NCBI RefSeq assembly: GCF_001544915.2
Contig: NZ_FCOE02000017.1
Coordinates: forward strand, 62,001-126,000
Origin: Caballeronia pedi
GTDB lineage: Bacteria; Pseudomonadota; Gammaproteobacteria; Burkholderiales; Burkholderiaceae
Length of the DNA: 64,000 nucleotides
Direction of reading: 5' to 3'
Positions 26,023-34,749 of this stretch are shown piece after piece. How positions within the stretch are numbered: the stretch's first letter is position 1; the number at the start of each line of letters is the position of its first letter. A model generated the notes under the pieces. That model was not told the DNA's origin and made no database searches. It worked only from the letters and a program-made list of their open reading frames with translations. Both the position numbers and the translations under genes were made by a program.

Positions 26023-27297
26023 TCACGCGCAGGCAATCGACACACGATCGGGCGCGTTCGCGCGCTCCGCGCAGATTGCATCGACGACATATTGCGCATC
26101 GCGCGCAACGCCCGAGAAACGGCCCGATCCCCACGTGTGCAACCACGGCAGGCCGATGAAATAGAGCCCCGGCACCGCCGTCACGCCGCGCAAGTGCGCC
26201 GGGTGTCCGCGCCCGTTGAAGACCGGCGCGTCGAGCCAGCCAAAATCCGGCGTGAAGCCGATGCACCACACCACTGATCCGATCCCGCTCGCCTCCAGAT
26301 CAAGCTCGATACGTTCGCCATCCGGTTGCCACAGCGGCTCGTAACGCGCGGCCGGCGGCGCATCCATGCCGTGCTTCGCGATGAATCCGTCGATGCTCGC
26401 GTTGATGCGGTTATAGGTATCGTCGGCATCGTCGAGATTCGCGCGCAGATTCGGTGCGAAACGCAGCTTGCCGTCGCGAAAGTCTTCCAGACGGCCGAAC
26501 AGTTCCATGCCTTCCAGCGCGAAGCGGCGCAAGTCGATATCGCGTCCGCCGTCGCGGCCCGTGACGTAGTGATTGGTGTTGTCGCGCACGCCTTCGCGCA
26601 ACGGATGATCGGTCACGGGCATGTCGTAGTAGCGCATGTCCGCGAGCCAGTCGACCACATCGCGTCCGCGATAGAAACGCGCGCAACGCGGCGCTTCGCC
26701 CACCGCGAGATGCACCTTGCGGCCCGCCAGATGCAGATCCTCCGCGATCTGCGCGCCCGACTGGCCCGAACCGACGACCAGCACCGCGCCCGGCGGCAAC
26801 GCATCCGCATTGCGATAGTCCGACGACTGCACCTGCGCGATCTGCACGGGCAAGCGTTCGGCCATGCGCGGCACGATCGGCGTGTGATAGCCGCCCGACG
26901 CAACCACGATCCGATCGGCCGTGAACTCGCCGCGCGTGCTTGCCACGATGTAACGTCCATCCGCGCCGCGCCTGACGCGCGTGACCGCCGCATCTTCGAG
27001 CACGGGCGCATTCACCTTCCCGATGAAGCCATCGAGATACGCGATGATCTCGTCCTTCTTCATGAAACCGTGCGGATCCGCGCCGGAATACGGATGCCCC
27101 GGCAACGCGCACTGCCAGTTGGGCGTCACGAGGCAGAACGTGTCCCAGCGTTGCGTGCGCCACGTATGCGTGAGCGTGTGCTTTTCGAGCACGAGATGAT
27201 CGATGTTCGCCCGCTGCAGAAAGTGACTGACCGACAGCCCCGCCTGCCCGCCACCGACGACGATCACGCTGTAATGCGTTGCTTGAACGTTCGACAT
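26023..27297 (-). CDS. MSMEG_0569-type flavin-dependent oxidoreductase (Nit1C)
   Basis: 424-aa flavoprotein monooxygenase-like enzyme. FAD motif VVGGGQAG is at about 12-19, and the NADPH motif VGSGQSGAQIAE is at about 173. The sequence fits the MSMEG_0569/Sll-type family that is found almost only inside Nit1C clusters. It is the last gene of the minus-strand operon that starts at 31749, 29 bp after the MSMEG_0570-type gene. Probably acts on a nitrogen-containing small molecule together with the nitrilase and radical SAM enzymes; the reaction is unknown. Confidence 0.85.
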   Translation of the reverse strand: MSNVQATHYSVIVVGGGQAGLSVSHFLQRANIDHLVLEKHTLTHTWRTQRWDTFCLVTPNWQCALPGHPYSGADPHGFMKKDEIIAYLDGFIGKVNAPVLEDAAVTRVRRGADGRYIVASTRGEFTADRIVVASGGYHTPIVPRMAERLPVQIAQVQSSDYRNADALPPGAVLVVGSGQSGAQIAEDLHLAGRKVHLAVGEAPRCARFYRGRDVVDWLADMRYYDMPVTDHPLREGVRDNTNHYVTGRDGGRDIDLRRFALEGMELFGRLEDFRDGKLRFAPNLRANLDDADDTYNRINASIDGFIAKHGMDAPPAARYEPLWQPDGERIELDLEASGIGSVVWCIGFTPDFGWLDAPVFNGRGHPAHLRGVTAVPGLYFIGLPWLHTWGSGRFSGVARDAQYVVDAICAERANAPDRVSIACA

Positions 27298-27326
27298 ATC
27301 CGCATCCTCTCCCACAGATGAATGAA

Positions 27327-27611
27327 TCAATCGAGCGCGAGCACGGTGACGCGCGCGTCGTGCGTTGCGATGAAGCGGCGCGCGTCTTCTTCGATGCGCG
27401 CGAGCTGATCGAGCGCGGCGGAGCAGGCGAAACCGTACTTTTCGCGCACGCGTTCCGAGCCGATGTTGAGCGCCTCGCGCGAGCGCGCGACGAACTCGCC
27501 GACGCCGTAGCTCTCGCCCGCCGTGAAGAACTCGCCGACGACAGTCGATGGCGAATAGCAATTCGCCTCGATGCCATCGGGCCAGCGAATTCGAAAGTGC
27601 ATGACTGGCAT
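27327..27611 (-). CDS. MSMEG_0570-type nitrogen starvation response protein (Nit1C)
   Basis: 94-aa small protein, opening MPVMHFRIRWPDG and containing SPSTVVGEFF and ALNIGSERVREKYGF segments typical of the MSMEG_0570 family. No cofactor motif is visible. Part of the Nit1C operon, 69 bp downstream of the AIR-synthase-like gene and 29 bp before the flavoprotein gene. Role in the pathway unknown. Confidence 0.8.
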   Translation of the reverse strand: MPVMHFRIRWPDGIEANCYSPSTVVGEFFTAGESYGVGEFVARSREALNIGSERVREKYGFACSAALDQLARIEEDARRFIATHDARVTVLALD

Positions 27612-27680
27612 GATCGCGTTTCCTTTATGCGTCGAGCGCGTCGTCGAGAAAGCCGGAGAATGGCCTGATCCGCTTACCGT

Positions 27681-28631
27681 TCAGCGCGCACATATGAACG
27701 GCTCATCGTGCAGATTCCACAGCAACGCACGCTCCGAACCACGTTCGACGACGACCTCGCACGACGCATCCACTTCGCCGATCACCGCACATGCAAGCGA
27801 ACGCGATGCAAACCTCGCGCATACTTCATCGACATGTTCGCGACGCACGGACAGCACGAAACCGAAGCTCGGAAACGCCGTGAGCCAGCGTTCGATATCG
27901 ACATCGGCAGGACGCGGCAGTGCGTCGATATCGATGCGCGCGCCCACCGCCGAGCATTCGAGCAGCATCAACGCCGTGCCGAGCGCGCCGGCCATGCTGA
28001 TGTCCTTGGCGGCATCGCACAGACCGTCTTCGGCCAGCGCGGGCAGCAGTTCGAAATCCCCGCGGGCGCGGCCCTCGGGCGCGCCCACCGACGCGTTCCA
28101 GAACGGATACGGCTCTTCGAACTTGCCGCGCAGATCGACGGTCATGACGAGCGCATCGCCGGCACGCGCATCGAAGCTCGTCAGAAGCTTGCGCGCCCAG
28201 CCGACGATCGCGACCGCGAGTTGCGCACCATCGCTGCGCACGTTGCTGTGTCCGCCGACGATCGGCACGCCATACGCCGCCGATGCCGCCGCCATGCCCG
28301 CGAGCACGTCGCGTGCGTCTTGCGCATTGCCGCTCCACAACGCATCGACGACGGCGATGGGACGGCCGCCCATCGCGTAGATATCGCTGACGTTGACCAT
28401 CACGCCGCTATAGCCCGCGAACCACGGCATCGTGCGAACGAAGTCGCTCACGAGACCTTCGATCGCGAACAGCATGTAGCTGTCGCCATCGGGAATCGCC
28501 GCGCAATCGTCGCCTATCGCGACGCTCTGCGCACCTTGCGGCAAGCGTGAAAGCACCTGCGAGATATCGCGCTTGTGACGAAAGCCGCGACTCTCGCGCA
28601 AGCGTTCGACCAGTTCGGTGAGCGCGCTCAC
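27681..28631 (-). CDS. Sll0787-type AIR synthase-like protein (Nit1C)
   Basis: 316-aa protein of the PurM/ThiL/SelD ATP-binding superfamily. The N-domain has IGDDCAAIPDG (about 40-50), the usual metal and ATP-binding acidic loop, and VNVSDIYAMGG (about 79-89); the C-domain has KDISMAGALG (about 215). Such enzymes phosphorylate or cyclise amides with ATP. GTG 28631 overlaps the acetyltransferase stop by 4 bp (GTGA), a strong sign of translational coupling. Confidence 0.85.
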   Translation of the reverse strand: MSALTELVERLRESRGFRHKRDISQVLSRLPQGAQSVAIGDDCAAIPDGDSYMLFAIEGLVSDFVRTMPWFAGYSGVMVNVSDIYAMGGRPIAVVDALWSGNAQDARDVLAGMAAASAAYGVPIVGGHSNVRSDGAQLAVAIVGWARKLLTSFDARAGDALVMTVDLRGKFEEPYPFWNASVGAPEGRARGDFELLPALAEDGLCDAAKDISMAGALGTALMLLECSAVGARIDIDALPRPADVDIERWLTAFPSFGFVLSVRREHVDEVCARFASRSLACAVIGEVDASCEVVVERGSERALLWNLHDEPFICAR

Positions 28632-29188
28632 GACACCCTCCGCGACAGCGCGACGAAACCGCTTTGCGGCGTGACGCAGGGCGGATACGCATCGAGTTGC
28701 GCACGCATCAGATGATGCGGCCGGCCGAACAGCGTTTCCTCGCGAAGCGATGTCCAGTTCAAGCGCTGAAAGAGCGCCACGTTCTGCGCCTGAACGTGCG
28801 CGAGAAACGTCTCGCAACTTTGCGCATGCGCGCTCGACACCGCAAGCCGGATGAGCGTCGCACCGATCTTCGCGTGCGAGCGAAATGCCGCATGCACCGC
28901 GAGCCGCGAGCCGAACCACACGCCCGGCTCGTTCTCGTGGATACGCACCGTGCCGACGACCTGCTCGGGCATGCCCGCGACGCAACTCAACGCGACGAGC
29001 AGTTGCGCGCGCGCGTCGATCTCGTCGCGATCATCGCCGGCGAACACGCCCTGCTCGATGCAGAACACCGCGCGCCTCAACTTGTACGCTTCATCGGCTT
29101 CCCACGGCAGCGTCGCCCATTTCACGCGATATTCGACCGGTATGTAATCGAGCGCGAGCGCATCGCCCTCAATGGCATCGACGAACAT
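28628..29188 (-). CDS. MSMEG_0567/Sll0786-type GNAT N-acetyltransferase (Nit1C)
   Basis: 186-aa GNAT-fold protein: AYKLRRAVFCIEQGVF (about 38-53) at the N-terminal helix pair, VVGTVRIHE (about 84) in the central sheet, and the acetyl-CoA loop region RSHAKIGATLIRLA (about 107). ATG 29188 sits 2 bp after the radical SAM stop. It carries the Nit1C-specific start of this family. It presumably acetylates an amine intermediate; substrate unknown. Confidence 0.85.
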   Translation of the reverse strand: MFVDAIEGDALALDYIPVEYRVKWATLPWEADEAYKLRRAVFCIEQGVFAGDDRDEIDARAQLLVALSCVAGMPEQVVGTVRIHENEPGVWFGSRLAVHAAFRSHAKIGATLIRLAVSSAHAQSCETFLAHVQAQNVALFQRLNWTSLREETLFGRPHHLMRAQLDAYPPCVTPQSGFVALSRRVS

Positions 29189-29190
29189 GT

Positions 29191-30303
29191 TCACACCTCG
29201 TACGATGAAAGCGACGAACACGCGCCGCATTTGCCGCAGCCCGCCTTGATGTCGGCGGAACGCATGCCGGCATCGGCCAGCATCGCACCGATGGGCGCGA
29301 GCACCGCGCGCATGAAATCGGGCGCGGGCGCGGGATGATCTTCGAGCGGCGTGCCGCTGATCGGCACGAAGGGCACGACGAACGGATACACACCGATGGC
29401 GATGCATTCGCGCGCGATCTGCACGATGGCCGCCGCGCTGTCGCCCAGACCCGCGAGGATGTACGTGCTCACCTGCCCACGCCCGAACACGTTCACCGCC
29501 GCTTCGAACGCTTCCATGTAGCGCGCGACGGGCACCGTCGCCTTGCCCGGCATGATGCGTTCACGCACGGCGGGCGTCACGGCTTCGAGATGCATGCCGA
29601 GCGTATCGATACCGCTTGCCTTAATGCGCTCGAACCAGCGATCGTCGTCGGGCGGCTCGCATTGCGCCTGGATCGGCAGATTCACGGCGGCCTTGATCGC
29701 GAACGCGCTCTCGCAGAGGATCCGCGCGCCGCGATCGGGCGTGGGCGGCGTGCCGGTCGTGAGGACCATGTGCTTCACGCCGTCGAGCAACACGGCCATG
29801 CGCGCCACTTCCGCGAGCTGCTCGGGCGTCTTGCGCGCGATCGTGCGCCCCGCCGCGAGCGACTGACCGATCGCGCAGAACTTGCACGACTTGCGGCGGC
29901 TTTCGTAGCGGATGCAGGTTTGCAGGACCGTCGTCGCGAGTACGTCCGCGCCGTGCAGCGTCGCGATGTGCGAATACGGCACGCCGTCGAGTGTCTGCAT
30001 CGCATAGAAGCGCGGCGCCTTCGGAAAGCTGATGTTGGCGATCGGAATGGCGTCGCGCATGAGCGCGCTGTTGCCGTTCGCATCCGGTTGCCCGGCGACG
30101 AATGGCGAATCCCAGGCCGTGCTCGTGTGCACGGGCACCATGATCGTCACGCCATCGACGGTGACCGCCTTGTGATCCGACGGACCCGCGCCACCGCGCC
30201 GGCTCGCTACGCCCGCGCGCGGATCGACGAGCCGCAGGCCGGTCGACTGAAGCTCAGTCATCAATTGCCGGCTCGACGCCGGCAGGTTCTCTCTCGCGCT
30301 CAT
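29191..30303 (-). CDS. MSMEG_0568-type radical SAM protein (Nit1C)
   Basis: 370-aa radical SAM enzyme. The [4Fe-4S] cysteines lie at about 130, 140 and 143 in a non-standard C-x9-C-x2-C arrangement (CIRYESRRKSCKFC), which marks the MSMEG_0568 family rather than the common CxxxCxxC. A second Cys cluster near the C-terminus (GCGKCGAC) may bind another cluster. Start: ATG 30303 overlaps the nitrilase 3' end by 50 bp; ATG 30261 is an alternative with an 8-bp overlap. Reaction unknown. Confidence 0.85.
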   Translation of the reverse strand: MSARENLPASSRQLMTELQSTGLRLVDPRAGVASRRGGAGPSDHKAVTVDGVTIMVPVHTSTAWDSPFVAGQPDANGNSALMRDAIPIANISFPKAPRFYAMQTLDGVPYSHIATLHGADVLATTVLQTCIRYESRRKSCKFCAIGQSLAAGRTIARKTPEQLAEVARMAVLLDGVKHMVLTTGTPPTPDRGARILCESAFAIKAAVNLPIQAQCEPPDDDRWFERIKASGIDTLGMHLEAVTPAVRERIMPGKATVPVARYMEAFEAAVNVFGRGQVSTYILAGLGDSAAAIVQIARECIAIGVYPFVVPFVPISGTPLEDHPAPAPDFMRAVLAPIGAMLADAGMRSADIKAGCGKCGACSSLSSYEV

Positions 30304-31261
30304 CGTCGTGGGTGTCCTTGAAAGAAGTGACGGGCGATGCGGGACGGTCGTTGATCGCAAGACTCAGCAACTCGGGACGCGCGTAGTGGCCGACCGAATC
30401 CATCATGCGTTTGCGCTTCGTGATGAGCGACATGTCCAGATCCGCGATGACCATGCCCTCGCCCTCGCGCAACGGCTCGGCGAGATGCTGGCCTTCGGGC
30501 GACACGATCGCCGTGTTGCAGCCGCCGCGCAACGCGCGCTGAAGATTCGGATCGGGCGTGATGGCTTCGATCTGCGCATCGGTGAGCCATCCCGTCGCGT
30601 TGACGACGAAGCAGCCCGACTCCAGCGCGTGGTGGCGGATCGTCACCTCGATCTGCTCCGCGAAGATCGGCCCGACCAGCGAGCCGGGAAACTGGCTGCA
30701 ATGAATCTCTTCGTGCTGCGTCATCAGCGCATAGCGCGCGAGCGGGTTGTAGTGCTCCCAGCACGCGAGCGCGCCCACGCGTCCGACGCCGGTCTCGACG
30801 ACCTTCAAACCGGCCGCGTCGCCTTGTCCCCAGATCATGCGTTCATGAAACGTCGGCGTGATCTTGCGGCGTTTGAGCAGCAGCTTGCCGTCCATATCGA
30901 AGACGAGTTGCGTGTTGTAGAGGCTGCCGTGATCGCGCTCGTTCACGCCGAGCACGACGACCATGTTCGCGAGCCGCGCGCGTTCCGCGACCGCCTGCGT
31001 GACCGGCCCCGGCACGACCACCGCCTGCTCGTAGAGCTTCATGTGATCCGCGCCCGATGCGACCGGCGCGCGGACGAACGAGAAGTACGGGTAATACGGC
31101 ACGAAGGTTTCGGGGAACACGATCAGTTGCACGCCTTGCGCCGCGGCTTCATCGATCGCCGTGCACACGCGGTCGAGCGTGCCGCCCGCATGTTCGAAGT
31201 CCGGCGCGATCTGCACCGCCGCCGCGCGGACGATGCGTTTGGTCGAGGGCGTCGCGGCCAT
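30254..31261 (-). CDS. Nit6803-type nitrilase (Nit1C)
   Basis: 335-aa nitrilase. The catalytic Glu-Lys-Cys triad is visible: Glu51 in FPETFVPYYP, Lys133 in RRKITPTFHE and Cys167 in LACWEHYNPL. The family converts nitriles to acids plus ammonia in the cytosol. In Nit1C clusters it is essential for growth with cyanide in the systems studied, although the true substrate is not settled. The C-terminal 30 residues are charged and poorly conserved. It starts 5 bp after the stop of the MSMEG_0572-type gene. Confidence 0.9.
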   Translation of the reverse strand: MAATPSTKRIVRAAAVQIAPDFEHAGGTLDRVCTAIDEAAAQGVQLIVFPETFVPYYPYFSFVRAPVASGADHMKLYEQAVVVPGPVTQAVAERARLANMVVVLGVNERDHGSLYNTQLVFDMDGKLLLKRRKITPTFHERMIWGQGDAAGLKVVETGVGRVGALACWEHYNPLARYALMTQHEEIHCSQFPGSLVGPIFAEQIEVTIRHHALESGCFVVNATGWLTDAQIEAITPDPNLQRALRGGCNTAIVSPEGQHLAEPLREGEGMVIADLDMSLITKRKRMMDSVGHYARPELLSLAINDRPASPVTSFKDTHDDEREREPAGVEPAIDD

Positions 31262-31266
31262 GATCG

Positions 31267-31749
31267 TCACACGGTCCACGTGTGGATGATGAGCGCGTTC
31301 TCCTTGCGATGAAGCAACTGGAGATCGAGCACGTCGAGCGGGTTGATCGGCCGGATGCCTTCGATCAGCGATGCCTCGCCGTGTCCGTACAGCGCCTGCA
31401 ACGCGAAGCGGCATGCGTAGACCTTGCCGCCTTCGGCCATGAACTTCTGCAGTTGCTTGTTGAAGTTGAGATGGCCGGGAAAGGCTTCGTCGCCGAGCGT
31501 CGGAAAGCCGCGTTGCAGGCCGAGCGTCACGCCGGGGCCGTAGAGCAGGACCGATGTATCGAAGCCCTTGCGTTGCAGGCGCGTCGCCTGCAGCAGATTC
31601 ACGAAGCCGATCGAGCCTTCGAACGCCACCGTATGAAACGTGACGAGCGCTTTCTCGCCGGGCTCGGCCTTCACGTCCTCGAAGACTTTTTCTTCGTAGT
31701 CGACCAGATAATCGCCGTTCTTGTGAAGCGGTTGACTGACTGCGGGCAT
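31267..31749 (-). CDS. MSMEG_0572/Sll0783-type nitrogen starvation response protein (Nit1C)
   Basis: 160-aa protein opening the Nit1C operon. The VDYEEKVFEDVKAEPGEKAL start (about 16-35) and TSVLLYGPGVTLGLQRG (about 66-82) are characteristic of the family; the fold resembles DsrE-like proteins. A CGGAGA ribosome-binding site lies 7 nt before ATG 31749, and a sigma-54 promoter lies about 42 bp upstream. Homologues in cyanobacteria are strongly induced by nitrogen starvation. Confidence 0.85.
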   Translation of the reverse strand: MPAVSQPLHKNGDYLVDYEEKVFEDVKAEPGEKALVTFHTVAFEGSIGFVNLLQATRLQRKGFDTSVLLYGPGVTLGLQRGFPTLGDEAFPGHLNFNKQLQKFMAEGGKVYACRFALQALYGHGEASLIEGIRPINPLDVLDLQLLHRKENALIIHTWTV

Positions 31750-31790
31750 GGCATTCTCCGTGATTGTCGAGTGATGGCGAGCGCTCAAAC

Positions 31791-31805
31791 GCAACGGATA
31801 TGCCA
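31791..31805 (-). promoter_or_regulatory. Sigma-54 (-24/-12) promoter of the Nit1C operon
   Basis: On the minus strand TGGCATATCCGTTGC matches TGGCAY-N5-TTGC with the required 10 bp between the GG and GC doublets. Transcription would start near 31780, giving a leader of about 30 nt with the ribosome-binding site in place. This agrees with a nitrogen-controlled operon. Confidence 0.7.
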
Positions 31806-31822
31806 ATGATTGGCCCGCGAAA

Positions 31823-31841
31823 TGCAATCACTTTGCGATCA
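31823..31841. promoter_or_regulatory. TGCRATCA direct repeats upstream of the Nit1C promoter
   Basis: TGCAATCA (31823-31830) and TGCGATCA (31834-31841), one helical turn (11 bp) apart in the same orientation, just upstream of the sigma-54 -24 element. MocR/GabR regulators usually bind such direct repeats. Confidence 0.4.
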
Positions 31842-32002
31842 AGCAAAACGAATTTGCGCGAGCGACGCGAAAATTTTCTGGCTGCGGCTTGACTGGCGAG
31901 CTTTCGCGACATCGCGCAGACGCGCTGCGCGAACCGGACACGCACGCTTTCAGCGCAAAGGCGCGTGTGCATGGTGCGCGGCACACCGAAGCCGTGCATC
32001 GA

Positions 32003-32029
32003 TGCGATCAATGCAATCAAGTGCGATTC
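32003..32029. promoter_or_regulatory. TGCRATYM direct repeats before the MocR gene
   Basis: TGCGATCA (32003), TGCAATCA (32012) and TGCGATTC (32022) in one orientation, 9 and 10 bp apart, 17 bp before the ATG at 32046. Likely the autoregulatory site. Confidence 0.4.
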
Positions 32030-32045
32030 CACGGGGTATCGGACG

Positions 32046-33437
32046 ATGAATCAGCCGGCGCATCACTGGATCAGAAAGCTCGAAGAGAGCAGAAAGCCCG
32101 CGTATCTGACGATTCCCGACCTGATCGAGGAAGACCTCGCGAGCGGGCGGTTGCGGCCGCGCGATCGCCTGCCGGGTTTGCGCGATCTCGCCGATCTGCT
32201 GTGCCTGAACTACACGACGGTCGCGCGCGCCTATGCGGAAGCACGCAAGCGCGGCCTGCTCGATGCGCGCGCGGGCAGCGGCACCTTCGTGCGCGGCAAA
32301 ACGCAGACGTTGCCGCTCGCGGGCGGCAGCAGCGTCGAGATGTCGATGAACATGCCGCCGGAACCGACCGCGCTCGCGTCGCGCCTGCGTGAATCGGCGG
32401 CGGCGCTGATGCGTGGCGCGGACCCGTATCAGTTGCTGCGCTATCAGGATTTCGGCGGCACGGCGGCGGATCGCGCGGCGGGACGCGACTGGCTTCGCGC
32501 GCGCGTGCCGGATTGCGATGCCGATACCGTGCTCGTGTGTCCGGGCATTCACGGCGCGCTCGTGGCGCTGGTGTCGCAGCTTGCGCGGCCCGGCGAGATG
32601 ATCTGCCTCGACTCGCTTGCCTATCCCGGCATCAAGGCGATCGCGTCGCAACTGGGCGTGCGGTTGCAGGCGTTGCCGCGCGATGATGACGGCCCTTTGC
32701 CGCATGCATTCGAGGCGTTGTGCAAGTCGGAGAAGCCGGGCGGGTTCTATTGCAATCCGACTTTGCAGAATCCGGGCACCCTGACCTTGACGCGACAGCG
32801 ACGCGAAGCCCTTGCCGATGTGGCGTTGCGCTACAACGTGCCGATCATCGAGGACGAGCCTTACGGGATGTTGCCGCCCGATGCGCCGCCGGCATTGGCG
32901 ACGCTTGCGCCCGAGCTGACGTATCACGTCACGGGCTTATCGAAGACGCTCGGCGCGGGTTTGCGGATCGGGTATCTGAAGGCGCCGACGCCGCGGCAGA
33001 CGCAGCGTATCGCGGGCGCACTGCGGGCGACGACGGTCATGCCTAGCCCGTTCACCGTGCTGCTCGCGACGCACTGGATCAACGACGGCACCGCCGACGA
33101 CGTGCTTTGCGCGATTCGCGATGAAGCTTCGGCGAGGCAGGCGATCGCGGCGGTCGAACTTGGCGAGTTTGCCTTCGATGCCGATCCGCATGGATTTCAT
33201 CTGTGGCTTCCGGTGCCGCCGATGTGCGACTGGAGTGCTTCCGAACTCGCGTTGCAGTTGCGCAATCAAGGCATCGGTGCGGTGGCCGGGGCGGCGTTTT
33301 CCACTGATGGCAATCCGCCGAATGCGCTGCGCTTGTGTCTTGGCGGGCCGCAGGGGCGGGAGGATTGCCGGGAGGCCGTAAAGCGAGTGGCGGATATGCT
33401 CGCGGACCCGCATCATTTGCATATGGCGATGTTTTGA
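32046..33437 (+). CDS. MocR-type regulator (GntR HTH fused to aminotransferase domain)
   Basis: 463-aa protein. GntR-type wHTH at about 20-88 (LRDLADLLCLNYTTVARAYA, then GTFVRG), followed by a fold-type I aminotransferase domain with the PLP Lys at about 300 in GLSKTLGAGLRIGY. MocR proteins use PLP plus an amino compound as effector. ATG 32046 is preferred to upstream starts. It is divergent from the Nit1C operon and probably regulates it; because the operon promoter is sigma-54 type and MocR proteins are not enhancer-binding ATPases, another activator such as NtrC should also act. Confidence 0.85.
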   Translation: MNQPAHHWIRKLEESRKPAYLTIPDLIEEDLASGRLRPRDRLPGLRDLADLLCLNYTTVARAYAEARKRGLLDARAGSGTFVRGKTQTLPLAGGSSVEMSMNMPPEPTALASRLRESAAALMRGADPYQLLRYQDFGGTAADRAAGRDWLRARVPDCDADTVLVCPGIHGALVALVSQLARPGEMICLDSLAYPGIKAIASQLGVRLQALPRDDDGPLPHAFEALCKSEKPGGFYCNPTLQNPGTLTLTRQRREALADVALRYNVPIIEDEPYGMLPPDAPPALATLAPELTYHVTGLSKTLGAGLRIGYLKAPTPRQTQRIAGALRATTVMPSPFTVLLATHWINDGTADDVLCAIRDEASARQAIAAVELGEFAFDADPHGFHLWLPVPPMCDWSASELALQLRNQGIGAVAGAAFSTDGNPPNALRLCLGGPQGREDCREAVKRVADMLADPHHLHMAMF

Positions 33438-33675
33438 GCGGAGATGATTCACATACGCTCGCATGAACGCAGACCCGCATCGAGCCGCGCCGCTCAATCT
33501 GGTGTTCGCGCTGACGCGTTTCCGAGCAAGCGTCGTCTAGTCACTACGCTCAACCCCTTCGTCGTACACGAAATGGGAGAAGGAGAGGAACAGGATTCTG
33601 GGGGTTTTAGACCCCGCGCGTCCGATTCCTCCTCCACTAGCAGATGCTCACGGCGTGACTCGGACATTAGCTACT
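33438..33675. other. Intergenic region at the outer edge of the secretion island
   Basis: From 33585 on it belongs to the tandem duplication. Before that I see no gene; the sequence changes here from GC-rich background to the AT-richer island. Confidence 0.5.
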
Positions 33676-34749
33676 TCAGACCGCTTTCATCAGACGCCAC
33701 AGCACACGCTCACCTTGCAGGCGCGGCATTGGCACGCCAAAGGCTACGGTTTGCGGTCCGAGCGGTTTGTCGAGGCATTGCCATACGCCCGGATACGGGC
33801 AGGGCGTGTCCGACCAAACGCGCATCCCACCACGTAGTTCCTCCGGCTCGGGGGCCTCGCGCGTCGGGTCCGGCGAAAGGAACGCGTACTCGCTCTCTTC
33901 CGCGGGGACGGTGCCGTCTTCGTAGCGGTCATCGCGCCAGAGTAAGCGCCATGTAACATCATTCCGTAGGCTTTCTGTTTTCGTCTCCTGACGCGCTCGC
34001 GGCACTTTCGAGCCAACGTGAAGATAGCTCATGCAACCGACGATAGGCAGCGGTCCCTCCGCTGGCGGCGGCGTCCCGAACAGGTGAAAGCCCTTCGGTT
34101 TGGGCATCTCGACAGGTTCCCAGATGCCTGAACACGGGGCGACCTTGCCAGTAACGACCAGCGTATGTTTCGCTGGATCAGGCACATCGGGCAACACCGT
34201 GGGGAAGGTCATCTTTGGCAGCCATTCCAGCAACCAATCGCCGTAAATGGTTAGTGATGGTTCATCCAGTTCTCGCGGCTCTAAGATGGAAGGCGAACAC
34301 TCCCTCCAAACGTCGCTCAGTTGAGACAATGCAAAGTTGAACTCCTGCCACAACGGCGTGTGCTTCTCATCGATACTGTTTTCGCCAATCTCGATGCGAT
34401 CCTGCATCTTGTTCCAGTACGAGAGTATTCGGTTTGCCATGACAAACTCACCGTTGGCGTCGTACTTGAATACGCGCTTGTCTCCCGCGCGCAGGCGACT
34501 GACCCCTTCCTCGCAGTGGGCTAGACATTTCAGAATCTGCACCAGATCACTTTCGGGCAAATCGGTTTGGGTGCTCCAGCCGCGCTCACTGGCCGCTTGA
34601 ACGCTTTTCTCGGTAAATTTGGCCCACGCACGGTAGTAACCCAAAATGCGCTTCCACGCTGTATAGGAACTAATCCGCTTGAGCCAGTAGAAAATCTGTT
34701 TGCGTTCCGCCTCGCTCGGCAGCATCACGCCGGGTGGGTAGTTACTCAT
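33676..34749 (-). CDS. Second immunity protein (Imm71/Imm72-like), paralogue of the gene at 35715
   Basis: 357-aa protein, the same length as the one at 35715 and roughly 85 % identical by eye, with the last about 70 residues (from SPDPTREAPEPEEL on) unchanged. N-terminal helical region (KQIFYWLKRISSYTAWKRIL, about 18-37) and C-terminal beta-rich region with CSGIWEPVE and CPYPGVWQCL. No signal peptide. Sequence type fits the Imm71/Imm72 polymorphic-toxin immunity families, but I cannot check this. The ATG overlaps the effector-tip stop by 8 bp, matching a toxin/antitoxin-like coupling. Confidence 0.65.
   Translation of the reverse strand: MSNYPPGVMLPSEAERKQIFYWLKRISSYTAWKRILGYYRAWAKFTEKSVQAASERGWSTQTDLPESDLVQILKCLAHCEEGVSRLRAGDKRVFKYDANGEFVMANRILSYWNKMQDRIEIGENSIDEKHTPLWQEFNFALSQLSDVWRECSPSILEPRELDEPSLTIYGDWLLEWLPKMTFPTVLPDVPDPAKHTLVVTGKVAPCSGIWEPVEMPKPKGFHLFGTPPPAEGPLPIVGCMSYLHVGSKVPRARQETKTESLRNDVTWRLLWRDDRYEDGTVPAEESEYAFLSPDPTREAPEPEELRGGMRVWSDTPCPYPGVWQCLDKPLGPQTVAFGVPMPRLQGERVLWRLMKAV

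Larger units (their letters stand above)
31750..32045. other. Divergent control region between Nit1C and the MocR gene, 296 bp
   Basis: Holds the sigma-54 promoter at 31791-31805, a GCCAATGATTGGC dyad overlapping its -24 element (31802-31814), and two groups of TGCRATCA direct repeats (31823-31841 and 32003-32029). No gene. Confidence 0.7.

Noticed and set aside
31973..31987. GGTGCGCGGCACACC dyad as an NtrC site
   Set aside because: The half-sites have the opposite polarity to the NtrC consensus (GCAC...GTGC), so I do not call it.
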